64,000 bases of DNA from Herbaspirillum seropedicae (GCF_001040945.1 NZ_CP011930.1:4707021-4771020), one strand, 5' to 3'. Shown: positions 48,213-57,389, numbered from the stretch's first letter. Notes: generated by a model not told the origin, from the letters alone. Numbers and translations are program-made.

Positions 48213-49832
48213 TCACTTCACCACCGGCGGTTCTTCGAAGGTGTGGAAGGGGGCCGGGCTGGGCACGGTCCATTCCAGGCCTTCGGCGCCTTCCCAGGGC
48301 TTGGCCTCGGCCTGCTTGCCGCCCTTGATCGACGGGATCACGACGAAGAACAGGAAGTACACCTGCGACAGCCCGAACCCGAAGGCGCCGATGGAGGCGA
48401 TCATGTTGAAGTCGGTGAACTGCGCCGGGTAGTCCGCATAGCGGCGCGGCATGCCCGCCAGACCCAGGAAGTGCATCGGGAAGAAGGTGATGTTGAAGGT
48501 GATCAGCGAAGCCCAGAAGTGGAACTTGCCGCGCCATTCGTTGTACATGAAGCCGGTCCACTTCGGGCCCCAGTAGTAGTAACCGGCGAAGAGCGCAAAC
48601 AGGGAGCCGGCCACCAGCACGTAGTGGAAGTGGGCCACCACGTAGTAGGTATCCTGCATCTGGATGTCGATGGGGGTGACGGCCAGGATCAGGCCGGTAA
48701 AGCCGCCCATGGTGAAGACGAAGATGAAGCCCACCGAGAACAGCATCGGCGTCTCGAAGGTCATGGAGCCGCGCCACATGGTGGCGATCCAGTTGAAGAT
48801 CTTCACGCCGGTCGGCACCGCAATCAACATGGTGGCGTACATGAAGAACAGCTGCGCGGTCACCGGCATGCCGGTGGTGAACATGTGGTGCGCCCAGACG
48901 ATGAAGGACAGGATCGCAATCGAGGCGGTGGCGTACACCATCGAGGCATAGCCGAACAGCGGCTTGCGCGCGAAGGCCGGGATGATCTGCGAGACGATGC
49001 CGAAGGCCGGCAGGATCATGATGTAGACCTCGGGGTGGCCGAAGAACCAGAAGATGTGCTGGTACATCACCGGGTCCCCGCCGCCGGCAGCGTTGAAGAA
49101 GGAGGTGCCGAAGTGGCGGTCGGTCAGCGTCATGGTGATGGCGCCGGCCAGCACCGGCATCACGGCGATGAGCAGATAGGCGGTGATGAGCCAGGTCCAG
49201 CAGAACATGGGCATCTTCATCAGCGTCATGCCAGGGGCGCGCATGTTCAAGATGGTGACGATGATGTTGATCGAGCCCATGATGGACGACGCGCCCATGA
49301 TGTGCATGGCGAAGATGCCCATGTCCATGCCCGGTCCCATCTGGGTGGACAGCGGTGCATACAGCGTCCAGCCGGCGGCTGTGGCGCCGCCCGGCACCAG
49401 GAAGGAGCCGGCCAGCAGCAACGCGGCCGGTGGCAGCAGCCAGAACGAGAAGTTGTTCATGCGCGCAAAGGCCATGTCGGAGGCGCCGATCTGCAGCGGG
49501 ATCATCCAGTTGGCGAAGCCCACGAAGGCCGGCATGATCGCGCCGAACACCATCACCAGGCCGTGCATGGTGGTCAACTGGTTGAAGAATTCGGGGCGGA
49601 AGAACTGCAGGCCCGGCTGGAACAGCTCGGCCCGGATCAACAGCGCCAGCACGCCACCCGAGAGCAGCATGGTGAACGAGAACCACAGGTAGAGCGTGCC
49701 GATGTCCTTGTGGTTGGTGGCGAAGAGCCAGCGGCGCCAGCCATGCGGATGATCGTGCGCGTGGTCGTCATGTGCATGCCCATGCCCGTGATCGTGCGAA
49801 TGATCGGGGGCGTGATCGACAGTGGTAGTCAT
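48213..49832 (-). CDS. ctaD: Cytochrome c oxidase subunit I CtaD
   Basis: A 539-residue heme-copper oxidase subunit I with twelve membrane segments. Conserved parts include HGLVMVFGAIMPAF, WFFGHPEVYI with the CuB histidine and the tyrosine cross-link region, and THYVV-type HFHYVLVAGSLFAL near heme a and a3. Oddly, the first 31 residues hold eleven histidines in a His-Asp-Gly-rich extension before the normal start of the protein (WLFATNHKDIGTLY). It couples electron transfer from CuA to oxygen reduction and proton pumping. Confidence 0.97.
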   Translation of the reverse strand: MTTTVDHAPDHSHDHGHGHAHDDHAHDHPHGWRRWLFATNHKDIGTLYLWFSFTMLLSGGVLALLIRAELFQPGLQFFRPEFFNQLTTMHGLVMVFGAIMPAFVGFANWMIPLQIGASDMAFARMNNFSFWLLPPAALLLAGSFLVPGGATAAGWTLYAPLSTQMGPGMDMGIFAMHIMGASSIMGSINIIVTILNMRAPGMTLMKMPMFCWTWLITAYLLIAVMPVLAGAITMTLTDRHFGTSFFNAAGGGDPVMYQHIFWFFGHPEVYIMILPAFGIVSQIIPAFARKPLFGYASMVYATASIAILSFIVWAHHMFTTGMPVTAQLFFMYATMLIAVPTGVKIFNWIATMWRGSMTFETPMLFSVGFIFVFTMGGFTGLILAVTPIDIQMQDTYYVVAHFHYVLVAGSLFALFAGYYYWGPKWTGFMYNEWRGKFHFWASLITFNITFFPMHFLGLAGMPRRYADYPAQFTDFNMIASIGAFGFGLSQVYFLFFVVIPSIKGGKQAEAKPWEGAEGLEWTVPSPAPFHTFEEPPVVK

Positions 49833-49850
49833 GTCCGGTTCTCCAAACGA

Positions 49851-51011
49851 TTACTTGCGGGCGGCCAGCACTTCGGCGGGCTGCACGATGTTTTCCTGGG
49901 CCTTGTTGGACCAGCTGTTGCGCGTGTAGGTGATCACGGCGGCGATCTCGGTGTCGTTCAACACACCCTTCCAGGGCGGCATGGCGTTCTTGCCGTTGAG
50001 CACAAGGTGGATCTGGCCATCCTTGGGACCGTTGACCACGGGGCTGCCGTCCAGCGCCGGGAATGCCCCCGGCACACCCTTGCCGTTGGCCTGGTGGCAG
50101 GTCACGCAATTGGCCGCATAGACCTTCTCGCCGCGTTGCTTCAACTCGTCCACGGTCCAGGTCTTGTTGGGATCATCAGCCTTGGCGGCCATTTCCTTTT
50201 TCTTGCCATCGACCCACTGCTTGTAATCGTCTTCGCTGACCACGTTGACCACGATGGGCATGAAGGCGTGGTCCTTGCCGCACAGCTCCACGCACTGGCC
50301 GCGATAGGTGCCAATCTTCTCGGCGCGGAACCAGGTGTCGCGCACGAAGCCGGGAATGGCGTCCTGCTTCACGCCGAAGGCGGGAATGGTCCAGGAGTGG
50401 ATGACGTCATTGGCGGTGGTAACAATGCGTACCTTCTTGTTAACCGGTACGACCACCGGGTTATCCACTTCGATGAGGTAGTTGTCGTTCTTCTTCAGCG
50501 AGGGATCGGTGACCTGCTCGCGCGGCGTGGCCAGGTTGGAGAGGAAGGAGATGCCCTCGCCTTCGCCCTTGAGATAGTCATAGCCCCACTTCCACTGCAT
50601 GCCGGTGACCTTGATGGTGAGGTCGGCATTGGAGGTGTCCTTCATCGCCACCACCGTCTTGGTGGCCGGCAGGGCCATGCCGATGACGATCAGGAACGGC
50701 ACCACGGTCCAGGCGATCTCGACCGCCGTGCTTTCATGGAAGGTGGAGGCCTTGTGGCCAACCGACTTGCGGTGCTTGATGATGGAGTAGAACATCACGC
50801 CGAACACGGCCACGAAGATGACCAGGCAGATGATGAGCATGAGGATGTGCAGGTCATAGATCTGCTCGGCGATCTTGGTCACCGGGGGCTGGAAATTCAT
50901 CTGCAACACGGCCGGTCCCCCCGGACTGTCCACCACTGCCCAGGCCGGCAAGCCGGCCGCCAGCAGCGAGGCACCAAGGATCAAGGATTGAAGGCGCTTC
51001 GCAAGTTTCAT
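49851..51011 (-). CDS. ctaC: Cytochrome c oxidase subunit II with fused cytochrome c domain, CtaC
   Basis: A 386-residue subunit II. After a signal peptide and two membrane helices comes the CuA domain with CVELCGKDHAFM, and then a C-terminal cytochrome c domain with CVTCH at 302-306 and a likely methionine ligand in NAMPPW. The fusion marks a caa3-like enzyme that can take electrons through its own heme c. It is followed by ctaD after 18 bases and preceded by the DUF2244 gene. Confidence 0.96.
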   Translation of the reverse strand: MKLAKRLQSLILGASLLAAGLPAWAVVDSPGGPAVLQMNFQPPVTKIAEQIYDLHILMLIICLVIFVAVFGVMFYSIIKHRKSVGHKASTFHESTAVEIAWTVVPFLIVIGMALPATKTVVAMKDTSNADLTIKVTGMQWKWGYDYLKGEGEGISFLSNLATPREQVTDPSLKKNDNYLIEVDNPVVVPVNKKVRIVTTANDVIHSWTIPAFGVKQDAIPGFVRDTWFRAEKIGTYRGQCVELCGKDHAFMPIVVNVVSEDDYKQWVDGKKKEMAAKADDPNKTWTVDELKQRGEKVYAANCVTCHQANGKGVPGAFPALDGSPVVNGPKDGQIHLVLNGKNAMPPWKGVLNDTEIAAVITYTRNSWSNKAQENIVQPAEVLAARK

Positions 51012-51033
51012 GGATTTCCTCTAAAGCCCAAAA

Positions 51034-51504
51034 TTATAAGAATGAGACTGCAGCCATTGCGCCGGTCCTGGCCGAGAGTTCGCGCTGGAGTTCGCGGGCG
51101 AACTCGCGGCGCTGGCCTTCGTTCATGAACCGCCCCACTTCCACGCGCTGCCCCCGGCTCTCCAGGGCCACCAGCGCCTGGCGGCCCACAGGATAGTCAA
51201 TGCGCATGCCCTGCCAGTGCAGCGTGCTGCGGCTGGACCGACTACCCTGCGTCACCTCGACGACCAGGCCCTCGTCGGCCAGCCTTACCACTTCGCGATC
51301 CGTGGCGTGACGGGCGTAGACCAGCATGGCCGCGCCCACCGCCGTTGACTCAATGAATGAAAAAACCAGAATGATCCAGGCGCCGTGCAGCGTGAAGCCC
51401 AGTGCGACTGTCAGTGAAACCGTACAAAGGATTGCGAAGACCCACGCCAACTGGCGTGGCGCAATCGAACAATTGCGCTTCAATATCCATTCCCGCGTCT
51501 CCAT
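51034..51504 (-). CDS. DUF2244 membrane protein upstream of ctaC
   Basis: A 156-residue protein with two adjacent membrane segments (about 17-60) followed by a basic soluble part, matching the DUF2244 family that often neighbours oxidase genes in proteobacteria. GCGAGGTG precedes the start. It lies 22 bases upstream of ctaC and probably begins the oxidase transcript. Its role is unknown. Confidence 0.82.
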   Translation of the reverse strand: METREWILKRNCSIAPRQLAWVFAILCTVSLTVALGFTLHGAWIILVFSFIESTAVGAAMLVYARHATDREVVRLADEGLVVEVTQGSRSSRSTLHWQGMRIDYPVGRQALVALESRGQRVEVGRFMNEGQRREFARELQRELSARTGAMAAVSFL

Positions 51505-51914
51505 AGCACCTCGCCACCTGGATTGGGTCGAGCGTGTCTCTCTTTCGATCCGCAGCGGGATTCACTGGATGCGGCAATCGGTCCTGTACGGCTGGCTCGA
51601 TCTGCCCGACAGGGGCGCTATCCGTGGCTATCCGTTTTGCGGTTTTTATTTATTCTTGCTATTTGTTCTTGCTGGAATTTCTTGCAGTGTATTTTTTTCC
51701 TGATTTGAGTATAAGGGCTAACGTCGACATGGATCAAGCACGCACCGCCGCATTGCCCATAGAGGCGTGGGCAGAGCCGCCCCTGGCGGTCCGCCTGAGT
51801 CCACCAACGGCCAGGGGGGCGGCCTTGCGAGGCGCGCGGGGCGGCGCTGGAGGGCCGGGAAGCGTCACGATGACGCAACGCCAGGGCGGGCTGGTCAGCT
51901 TCCTGACCATCTGA
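51505..51914. other. Gap upstream of the oxidase operon
   Basis: This 410-base gap contains an AT-rich part (51620-51720) with a predicted leftward promoter and a GC-rich part that has only a poor open frame on the plus strand (51729-51914). A short palindrome GCGTCA-CGA-TGACGC lies at about 51860. No gene is supported. Confidence 0.6.
51708..51737 (-). promoter_or_regulatory. Predicted sigma-70 promoter of the DUF2244-ctaCD operon
   Basis: On the minus strand TTGATC (51737-51732) and TATACT (51713-51708) are 18 bases apart in an AT-rich stretch. The transcript would start near 51701, leaving a leader of about 200 bases before the DUF2244 gene. Confidence 0.65.
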
Positions 51915-52859
51915 CTAGCGCGGCGGACGATCGAAGCGGATGATGCTCTCGCCGGCTGCCGTGGTCTTGGGCACCGGACGGAAGGCATGACCATAGATGA
52001 TCTCGAAGGTCAGCGGGATCTTGCCATCGGGCTTGCGCATGGCTTCGAAGGCGGCCAAAAGGCGCTGGTACTGGTCGCGGCTCATCATGCTGCGCCGCCG
52101 CGTCTCCAGCGGGTTGCCGCCCCAGGCACGCACATCTTCCAGCAGCCTTTGCGGAGTGTCATAGGTGACGGTGATGGTCTCCATATCCATGACTGGCGTG
52201 GAAAAGCCGGCATTGACCAGCATGTCGCCGAAGTCGTGCATGTCCACGAAGGGCAAGGTGTGCGGTGCAAGATCAATGCGTTCGAAAGCGCTGCGTACTT
52301 CGCGCAGCGTATCGGGACCGAAGCAGGAAAACATCAGCAAGCCCTCTACCCGCAAGACACGACGCCATTCAGCGAAGACGCGGTCTGGCTGGGGGTGCCA
52401 GTGCAGGGCCAGGTTGGACCAGACCAGGTCCAGCGCGTTGGCCGCCAGCGGCAGCCGTGCAAAGTCGGCGCAGGCCAGCTCGGGACCGCTCAGTGCAGGA
52501 CCGGAACCCAGCCACTTGTTGATCGAGCCGAACAGGCGGTTCATCGCCGACTGCGCCCCGCGTTGATGCTCGGCGGCCACGGCCAGCATGCCATAGGCGC
52601 CATCCAGGCCGACCACCTGGGCTTCCGGGTAGCGCTTCTGCAAGACCGGCAGGTCCGCACCTTCGCCACAGCCGGCGTCGAGCACTTCACGCGGATGGAT
52701 CTTCACCAGCGCCAAGCGCTCCTGCATGCGCGCCGATACCTCGCGCCGCAGGAAATCGGACTCGGCCACGCGCTGCGGATGGGCAAAGCGGCGGCGTACC
52801 AGGGGGAGGTCGATGGGAGCGCTCAGCTTGGCGCTGGCGGAAGGCGGCGGCAGGGACAT
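51915..52859 (-). CDS. BioC-like SAM-dependent methyltransferase
   Basis: A 314-residue class I methyltransferase. The SAM loop is VLDAGCGEGADLP, followed by VVGLDGAYGML and ALDLVWSNLALHWHPQPDRV, the last resembling malonyl-ACP methyltransferase BioC, which starts biotin synthesis. No other bio genes are near, so the substrate is open; ubiquinone-type or NDUFAF5-like roles are also possible. The start at 52859 is the first methionine after a low-complexity stretch; an upstream start at 52904 is an alternative. It is divergent from comF. Confidence 0.78.
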   Translation of the reverse strand: MSLPPPSASAKLSAPIDLPLVRRRFAHPQRVAESDFLRREVSARMQERLALVKIHPREVLDAGCGEGADLPVLQKRYPEAQVVGLDGAYGMLAVAAEHQRGAQSAMNRLFGSINKWLGSGPALSGPELACADFARLPLAANALDLVWSNLALHWHPQPDRVFAEWRRVLRVEGLLMFSCFGPDTLREVRSAFERIDLAPHTLPFVDMHDFGDMLVNAGFSTPVMDMETITVTYDTPQRLLEDVRAWGGNPLETRRRSMMSRDQYQRLLAAFEAMRKPDGKIPLTFEIIYGHAFRPVPKTTAAGESIIRFDRPPR

Positions 52860-52982
52860 GGGAGACAGACGGGTAGAAGGACCGGTGGGAACCGTTTGAA
52901 CCAAAACGCAGCAACTCCACCGGAGCTGATGCGATAATGCGCGTAGTTTAGTCGAAATCCATTTTTACCGGGCGCACCACGC

Positions 52983-53882
52983 ATGGATCGCACATCGCCG
53001 AAACCGGCCTCGTCACAGGCCTCGTCACAGGCCACTTCGCCGGCCAAGCCTGCCACCGCGGCGGCGGCGGCCGCCAAAGGCACCAGCAGCGCCGGCTATC
53101 GCCGTGCAGCCGCGCCTGCGCCCAAGAAGAACAGCGGTCCCCACTGGCTAAAGCGCCTGCTGGCGCGGGTGCCGCCCCTGCTGCCGAGCGCCTGCGCACT
53201 ATGCGGAGCCGAAGGCCGCGAGATTCTCTGCGCGCCCTGCCACAAGCGTTTTTATACCCGCCAGCACCGCCGCTGCATCCAGTGCGCCATGCCCATGCCG
53301 GTCACCGGCAAGGAATTGCGCTGCGGCGCTTGTCTCAAGGACCGCCCGGCCTTCGACGCCACCATCGTCGCCACCGACTATTTCGCCCCGTCCGACCAGT
53401 TGGCGCTGGCCCTCAAGTTCGGCGGCGACCTGCGCCTGGCGCCGTTGCTGGCGCGGTTGATCCATGATGCCTCGCGCCGCAACCCGGTGCCGGGCAGCGA
53501 TGTGGCGTTGCCCATGCCCAGCTTGCTGGCCCCGGTGCCATTGGGGCGCACGCGCTTGCAGGAGCGCGGCTTCAACCAGGCCCTGGAAATCGCCAAGCCG
53601 CTGTCGCAACTGATGGGCCTGCCCTTGCAGCCACAACTGCTGGAGCGCAAGAAGGAAACCGAAGCGCAATCAGCCCTGCCGGTGGGTGCGCGTGCGCGCA
53701 ACGTGCGCTCCGCCTTTGCCCTGCCCTTCGCGACCATGGACCAGGTACGCGGCCTGCATGTGGGCATCGTCGATGACGTCATGACCACCGGCGCCACCCT
53801 GAATGAAGTGGCCATCGTGCTCAAGCGGCACGGCGCCCGGCGCGTGACCAACCTGGTCTTTGCGCGCACCCTGCCGGTCTGA
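52983..53882 (+). CDS. ComF family phosphoribosyltransferase-like protein
   Basis: A 299-residue ComF/GntX-type protein. After a low-complexity Ala/Ser-rich tail (about 1-55, including a 12-base tandem repeat) come paired cysteines of a zinc site (CALCG, CAPC, CIQC, CGAC) and a C-terminal phosphoribosyltransferase-fold domain with IVDDVMTTGATLNE. ComF is linked to DNA uptake in naturally transformable species; here no other competence genes are nearby. trmL follows 37 bases later. Confidence 0.9.
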   Translation: MDRTSPKPASSQASSQATSPAKPATAAAAAAKGTSSAGYRRAAAPAPKKNSGPHWLKRLLARVPPLLPSACALCGAEGREILCAPCHKRFYTRQHRRCIQCAMPMPVTGKELRCGACLKDRPAFDATIVATDYFAPSDQLALALKFGGDLRLAPLLARLIHDASRRNPVPGSDVALPMPSLLAPVPLGRTRLQERGFNQALEIAKPLSQLMGLPLQPQLLERKKETEAQSALPVGARARNVRSAFALPFATMDQVRGLHVGIVDDVMTTGATLNEVAIVLKRHGARRVTNLVFARTLPV

Positions 53883-53919
53883 ATCGGGCCGGCCATCCTT
53901 TTTCTGCAGGAGATTTTTT

Positions 53920-54402
53920 TTGTTCCACGTCGTCCTGGTCGAGCCGGAGATCCCTCCCAATACCGGCAACATCATCCGCCTGTGCGCCAATACCGGCGCG
54001 CAACTGCATCTGGTGGAGCCGCTCGGCTTTCCGCTGGATGACGCCAAGATGCGGCGTGCCGGACTGGATTATCACGAATACGCCAACATGCAGGTCCACC
54101 AGGACTGGGACCAGTTCCTGGCGCACCGTCGCCAGGAACCGCTCTTCGACGAAGCGCGCATGTTCGCCATGACCACCCATGGCTCCACGCCCTTTGCGGG
54201 CCTGGCCTTCCGGCCGGGCGACACCTTCGTGTTCGGCTCCGAAACCCGCGGCCTGGCCCCGGAGCGGCGCGAATCCTTCCCCACGAGCCAGCGCATCCGC
54301 CTGCCGATGCGGCCGGGCAATCGCAGCATCAACCTGTCCAATACGGTGGCGGTGGTGGTGTATGAGGCATGGCGGCAGAATGGCTATGAGGGTGGTAGCT
54401 GA
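53920..54402 (+). CDS. trmL: tRNA (cytidine-34-2'-O)-methyltransferase TrmL
   Basis: A 160-residue SPOUT-family enzyme that methylates the wobble position of some leucine tRNAs. The knotted SAM site is visible in FGSETRGLAPE and LPMRPGNRSINLSNTVAVVVYE (key residues N, S, N). It starts with TTG at 53920; AGGAG lies seven bases before it and the protein then begins like its relatives (FHVVLVEPEIPPNTGN). A terminator follows. Confidence 0.93.
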   Translation: MFHVVLVEPEIPPNTGNIIRLCANTGAQLHLVEPLGFPLDDAKMRRAGLDYHEYANMQVHQDWDQFLAHRRQEPLFDEARMFAMTTHGSTPFAGLAFRPGDTFVFGSETRGLAPERRESFPTSQRIRLPMRPGNRSINLSNTVAVVVYEAWRQNGYEGGS

Positions 54403-54420
54403 AGAGCAGTTGCGCCCATG

Positions 54421-54448
54421 AAAAAACGGCTCCCGAGGGAGCCGTTTT
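54421..54448. terminator. Bidirectional terminator between trmL and the ABC operon
   Basis: ACGGCTCC and GGAGCCGT form a stem with loop CGAG, flanked by six A on one side and TTTT on the other, so it serves both convergent units. Confidence 0.88.
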
Positions 54449-54463
54449 CGTTGGCAGGGCCGA

Positions 54464-55258
54464 TCAGCCCAGCAGCAGGGCGTCGTCCGAAAGCTTCTCG
54501 CCGCGCGTCTGCTCGAACATCTTGAGCAAGTCCGGCACATCCAGCCCGGCGCGTTCCGGGCCGGACACATCCAGCACCACGCGGCCCTGGTGCAGCATCA
54601 CGGTGCGGTCGCCATAGTCCAGCGCCTGGCGCATGCTGTGGGTCACCATCATGGTGGTCAGCTTGCTCTCGGAGACGATCTTGGCCGTCAGCTCCAGCAC
54701 GAAGGCAGCGGTCTTGGGATCCAGTGCGGCGGTGTGCTCATCCAGCAGCAGGATGCGCGAAGGCTGCAGCGAAGCCATCAACAGGCTCACCGCCTGGCGC
54801 TGGCCACCGGAGAGCAGGCCGATGCGGTCGGTGAGGCGGTTTTCCAGCCCCAGGTTGAGGATGGAGAGCTTTTCGCGGAACAGCTCGCGCATCTTGCCGC
54901 GAATGGCGAAGTTGAAGCCGCGGCGACGGCCCCGCGCCATCGCCAGCGCCATGTTCTCTTCGATGGTCAGCGCCTCGCAGGTGCCGGCCATCGGATCCTG
55001 GAACACACGGGCCACCATGCCGGCGCGATCCCAGGCCTGCTTGCGGGTGACATCGGTGCTGTCGATCTCGATCTTGCCGGTGTCGACCAGCAGGTCACCG
55101 GAGATGGCGTTGAGGAAGGTGGACTTGCCCGCACCGTTGGAGCCGATCACGGCCACGAACTGGCCGGTCGGGATTTCCAGCGAGAGGCCGCGCAGGGCCG
55201 GGTTCTCGATGGGGGTGCCGGGATTGAAGGTGATCTTGAGATCGGTGGCTTTCAACAT
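54464..55258 (-). CDS. ABC transporter ATP-binding protein
   Basis: A 264-residue ABC ATPase with Walker A GSNGAGKST, signature LSGGQRQAVSL and Walker B ILLLDEHTAALD (histidine in the usual proline position). It resembles ATPases of the system with PF04392-type binding proteins, sometimes listed as putative tryptophan/tyrosine importers. It begins one base after the permease stop. Confidence 0.88.
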   Translation of the reverse strand: MLKATDLKITFNPGTPIENPALRGLSLEIPTGQFVAVIGSNGAGKSTFLNAISGDLLVDTGKIEIDSTDVTRKQAWDRAGMVARVFQDPMAGTCEALTIEENMALAMARGRRRGFNFAIRGKMRELFREKLSILNLGLENRLTDRIGLLSGGQRQAVSLLMASLQPSRILLLDEHTAALDPKTAAFVLELTAKIVSESKLTTMMVTHSMRQALDYGDRTVMLHQGRVVLDVSGPERAGLDVPDLLKMFEQTRGEKLSDDALLLG

Positions 55259-55259
55259 C

Positions 55260-56153
55260 TCAGGCTCCCTTCTTCAGCAGTTTCAGCTTGCGCTTGCCCA
55301 TGGGCAGCACCAGCGCCAGCATCACCAGCACGGCCGTGACCAGGTTCAGGTCCTGCGCCTGCAGGCCGATGAAGTCGCTGTTGAGCGCCAGGGCAATGAA
55401 GAAGCGATACAGGATCGCGCCCAGGATCACCGCCAGCGTGGTCCACACCAGGCGACGCGCCGGCAGGATGTTCTCGCCGATGATGACGGCGGCCAGGCCG
55501 ATGACGATGGTGCCGATGCCCATGGAGATGTCGGAGCCGCCCTGGGTCTGCGCAAACAGCGCACCGGCCAGGGCCACCAGCGAATTGGCCAGGGCCATGC
55601 CAGCCAGGGTGGCGCGGCCGGTGGCGATGCCCTGGGCGCGCGCCATGCGGGCATTGGCGCCGGTGGCGCGCATGGCCAGGCCGATCTCGGACGAGAAGAA
55701 CCAGTCCAGCAGCAGCTTGGCGCCAATCACCACCACCAGCAGGATCAGCGGCCGGGCCACGTAGTCGGGGATCGCGTCGGGCTGCAGGATGGTGAAGATG
55801 GTCGGCTCCGAGATCAGCGGCACGTTGGGCTTGCCCATGACGCGCAGGTTGATCGAGTACAGCGCGATCATCATCAGGATACTGGCCAGCAGGTCCATGA
55901 TCTTCAGGCGCACGTTCAGCCAGGCGGTGGTGAAACCGGCCAGGGCGCCGGCCAGCAGCGCGATGAAGGTGGACAGGAAGGGATTGTAGCCAGCGGCGAT
56001 CATGGTCGCGGCGACGGCGCCGCCCAGCGGGAAGCTGCCATCGACGGTCAAGTCAGGGAAGACCAGAATGCGGAAGGAGATCAGCACTCCGAGGGCTACC
56101 AGGCTGAAAATCAGGCCGATTTCCAGGGCGCCCAAGAGGGTATACAGCGACAT
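55260..56153 (-). CDS. ABC transporter permease
   Basis: A 297-residue membrane protein with about eight or nine segments of the LivH-like inner-membrane permease type (start MSLYTLLGALEIGLIFSLVALGVLISF in outline, with VDGSFPLGGAVAAT as a conserved loop). It pairs with the ATPase downstream. It lies 131 bases after the first binding-protein gene, with a terminator-like hairpin in the gap. Confidence 0.88.
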   Translation of the reverse strand: MSLYTLLGALEIGLIFSLVALGVLISFRILVFPDLTVDGSFPLGGAVAATMIAAGYNPFLSTFIALLAGALAGFTTAWLNVRLKIMDLLASILMMIALYSINLRVMGKPNVPLISEPTIFTILQPDAIPDYVARPLILLVVVIGAKLLLDWFFSSEIGLAMRATGANARMARAQGIATGRATLAGMALANSLVALAGALFAQTQGGSDISMGIGTIVIGLAAVIIGENILPARRLVWTTLAVILGAILYRFFIALALNSDFIGLQAQDLNLVTAVLVMLALVLPMGKRKLKLLKKGA

Positions 56154-56167
56154 AAAAGGACTTTCTT

Positions 56168-56210
56168 AAAAAACACATTCGGCACGGCGCGGTACGCCAA
56201 TGCCGAATGT
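56168..56210 (-). terminator. Terminator or attenuator between binding-protein and permease genes
   Basis: ACATTCGGCA (56175-56184) and TGCCGAATGT (56201-56210) form a perfect 10-base-pair stem; on the minus strand it is followed by GTTTTTT. Located inside the operon, it probably lets binding protein be made in excess over the membrane parts. Confidence 0.75.
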
Positions 56211-56284
56211 CTTCTGCGTTGCGCCGGCCCTCCCACGGGTGATGGAAAAGCCGGCGGTGCACGTCTGCCGGGGCGACCCAGGCC

Positions 56285-57256
56285 TTAGTTGAGGACCTTG
56301 GTCGCCGACTTCAGGAATTCAGGCGAGAGCGTCACGCCCTGCTTCTGCGCGGCCGACGTGTTGACGTACAGTTCCAGGTTCTTGACCGGCGAGGAAGGGA
56401 TATCGCCCGCCTTCTCGCCCTTCAGGATACGCACCACCAGCTTGCCGGTCTGGCGGCCCATGTCGTAGAAGTTCACCCCCAGGGCTGCGACTGCGCCACG
56501 CTTGACACTGCCGGTATCGGAAGCGATCAGCGGCAGCTTGGCATCGTTGCAGACCTTGGCCAGCGATTCGAAAACCGAGACCACATTGTTGTCGGTGGTG
56601 GTGTACATCACATCGATCTTGCCGATCAGGCTCTTGGCGGCCGGAGCCACGTCCACCGAACGGGGCGCGGCCGCTTCCACCAGGGTCAGGCCAGCCTTCT
56701 GCAGCTCGCCCTTGAGGTTGTTCAGGGCCGACACGGAATTGGCTTCGCCCGGATTGTAAACCACTCCGACCCGCTTGGCCTCAGGCACGACGCGCTTGAT
56801 GACCTCGACCTGCTTGACCGGGTCCAGCATGTGCGACATGCCGGTCACGTTGGTGCCGGACGGCTTCCAGTCCTTCACCAGCTGGGCGGCCATCGGATCG
56901 GCGATGGCCGAATAGACGATGGGGATGGTCTTGGTAGCCGCCACCATGGGCTGGGCCGACGGGGTGCCGATGGCCACGATGACGTCGGGATTGTCGCCCA
57001 CGAACTTCTTGGCGATCTGCCCGGCGGTGCCGGCATTGGCCTGGGCGCTCTGGAATTCCCACTTCAGGTTCTTGCCCGGCTCGAAGCCGGCGGCGACCAG
57101 TTCATCCTTGGTGCCGTCGCGCACCGCGTCCAGCGCAGGATGCTCGACGTAGGATGTCACTGCGACCACCTTCTCGGCGGCCAGCGCCGAGGCGCACACA
57201 GCGCTCAGCGCCAGCGCACCGGCGATGGCGCGCAGGGATTTGGATAGGGCCAGCAT
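56285..57256 (-). CDS. ABC transporter substrate-binding protein, second tandem copy
   Basis: A 323-residue periplasmic binding protein of the PF04392 (ABC_sub_bind) family with a signal peptide (about 1-26, ending ASALA). Recognisable parts are AVTSYVEHPALDAVRDG, PKIVYSAIADP-like loops and RVGVVYNPGEANS. The ATG at 57256 is chosen because GAGGAG is six bases before it. It is a close duplicate of the next upstream gene, apparently about two thirds identical by eye. The ligand is unknown; aromatic amino acids have been proposed for the family. Confidence 0.87.
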   Translation of the reverse strand: MLALSKSLRAIAGALALSAVCASALAAEKVVAVTSYVEHPALDAVRDGTKDELVAAGFEPGKNLKWEFQSAQANAGTAGQIAKKFVGDNPDVIVAIGTPSAQPMVAATKTIPIVYSAIADPMAAQLVKDWKPSGTNVTGMSHMLDPVKQVEVIKRVVPEAKRVGVVYNPGEANSVSALNNLKGELQKAGLTLVEAAAPRSVDVAPAAKSLIGKIDVMYTTTDNNVVSVFESLAKVCNDAKLPLIASDTGSVKRGAVAALGVNFYDMGRQTGKLVVRILKGEKAGDIPSSPVKNLELYVNTSAAQKQGVTLSPEFLKSATKVLN

Positions 57257-57353
57257 GTTCATCTCCTCATTCATGGGTGGTCGGCGCCTCGGCCTGGTGG
57301 TCGCCGGGCAGCCTGTTTATAGTGGGCGCGCTGGGGGCGGCGCCAGATGCGCC

Positions 57354-57375
57354 GATCCCGCCTGAAAGCGGGATC
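57354..57375. repeat. Hairpin between the two binding-protein genes
   Basis: GATCCCGC and GCGGGATC form an 8-base-pair stem with loop CTGAAA. No T-run follows on the minus strand, so it may stabilise the upstream message rather than end it. Confidence 0.5.
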
Positions 57376-57389
57376 GACGCGGGTATCGC

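Noticed and set aside
48150..51128. A 992-codon open frame on the plus strand across ctaD and ctaC
   Set aside because: It lies antisense to the oxidase genes, is extremely rich in His, Gly and Arg, has no domain and arises from codon bias at high GC.
51729..51914. A possible small plus-strand gene after ATGGATCAAGC
   Set aside because: No ribosome site, no similarity, and Ala/Gly/Arg-rich composition typical of non-coding GC-rich sequence.
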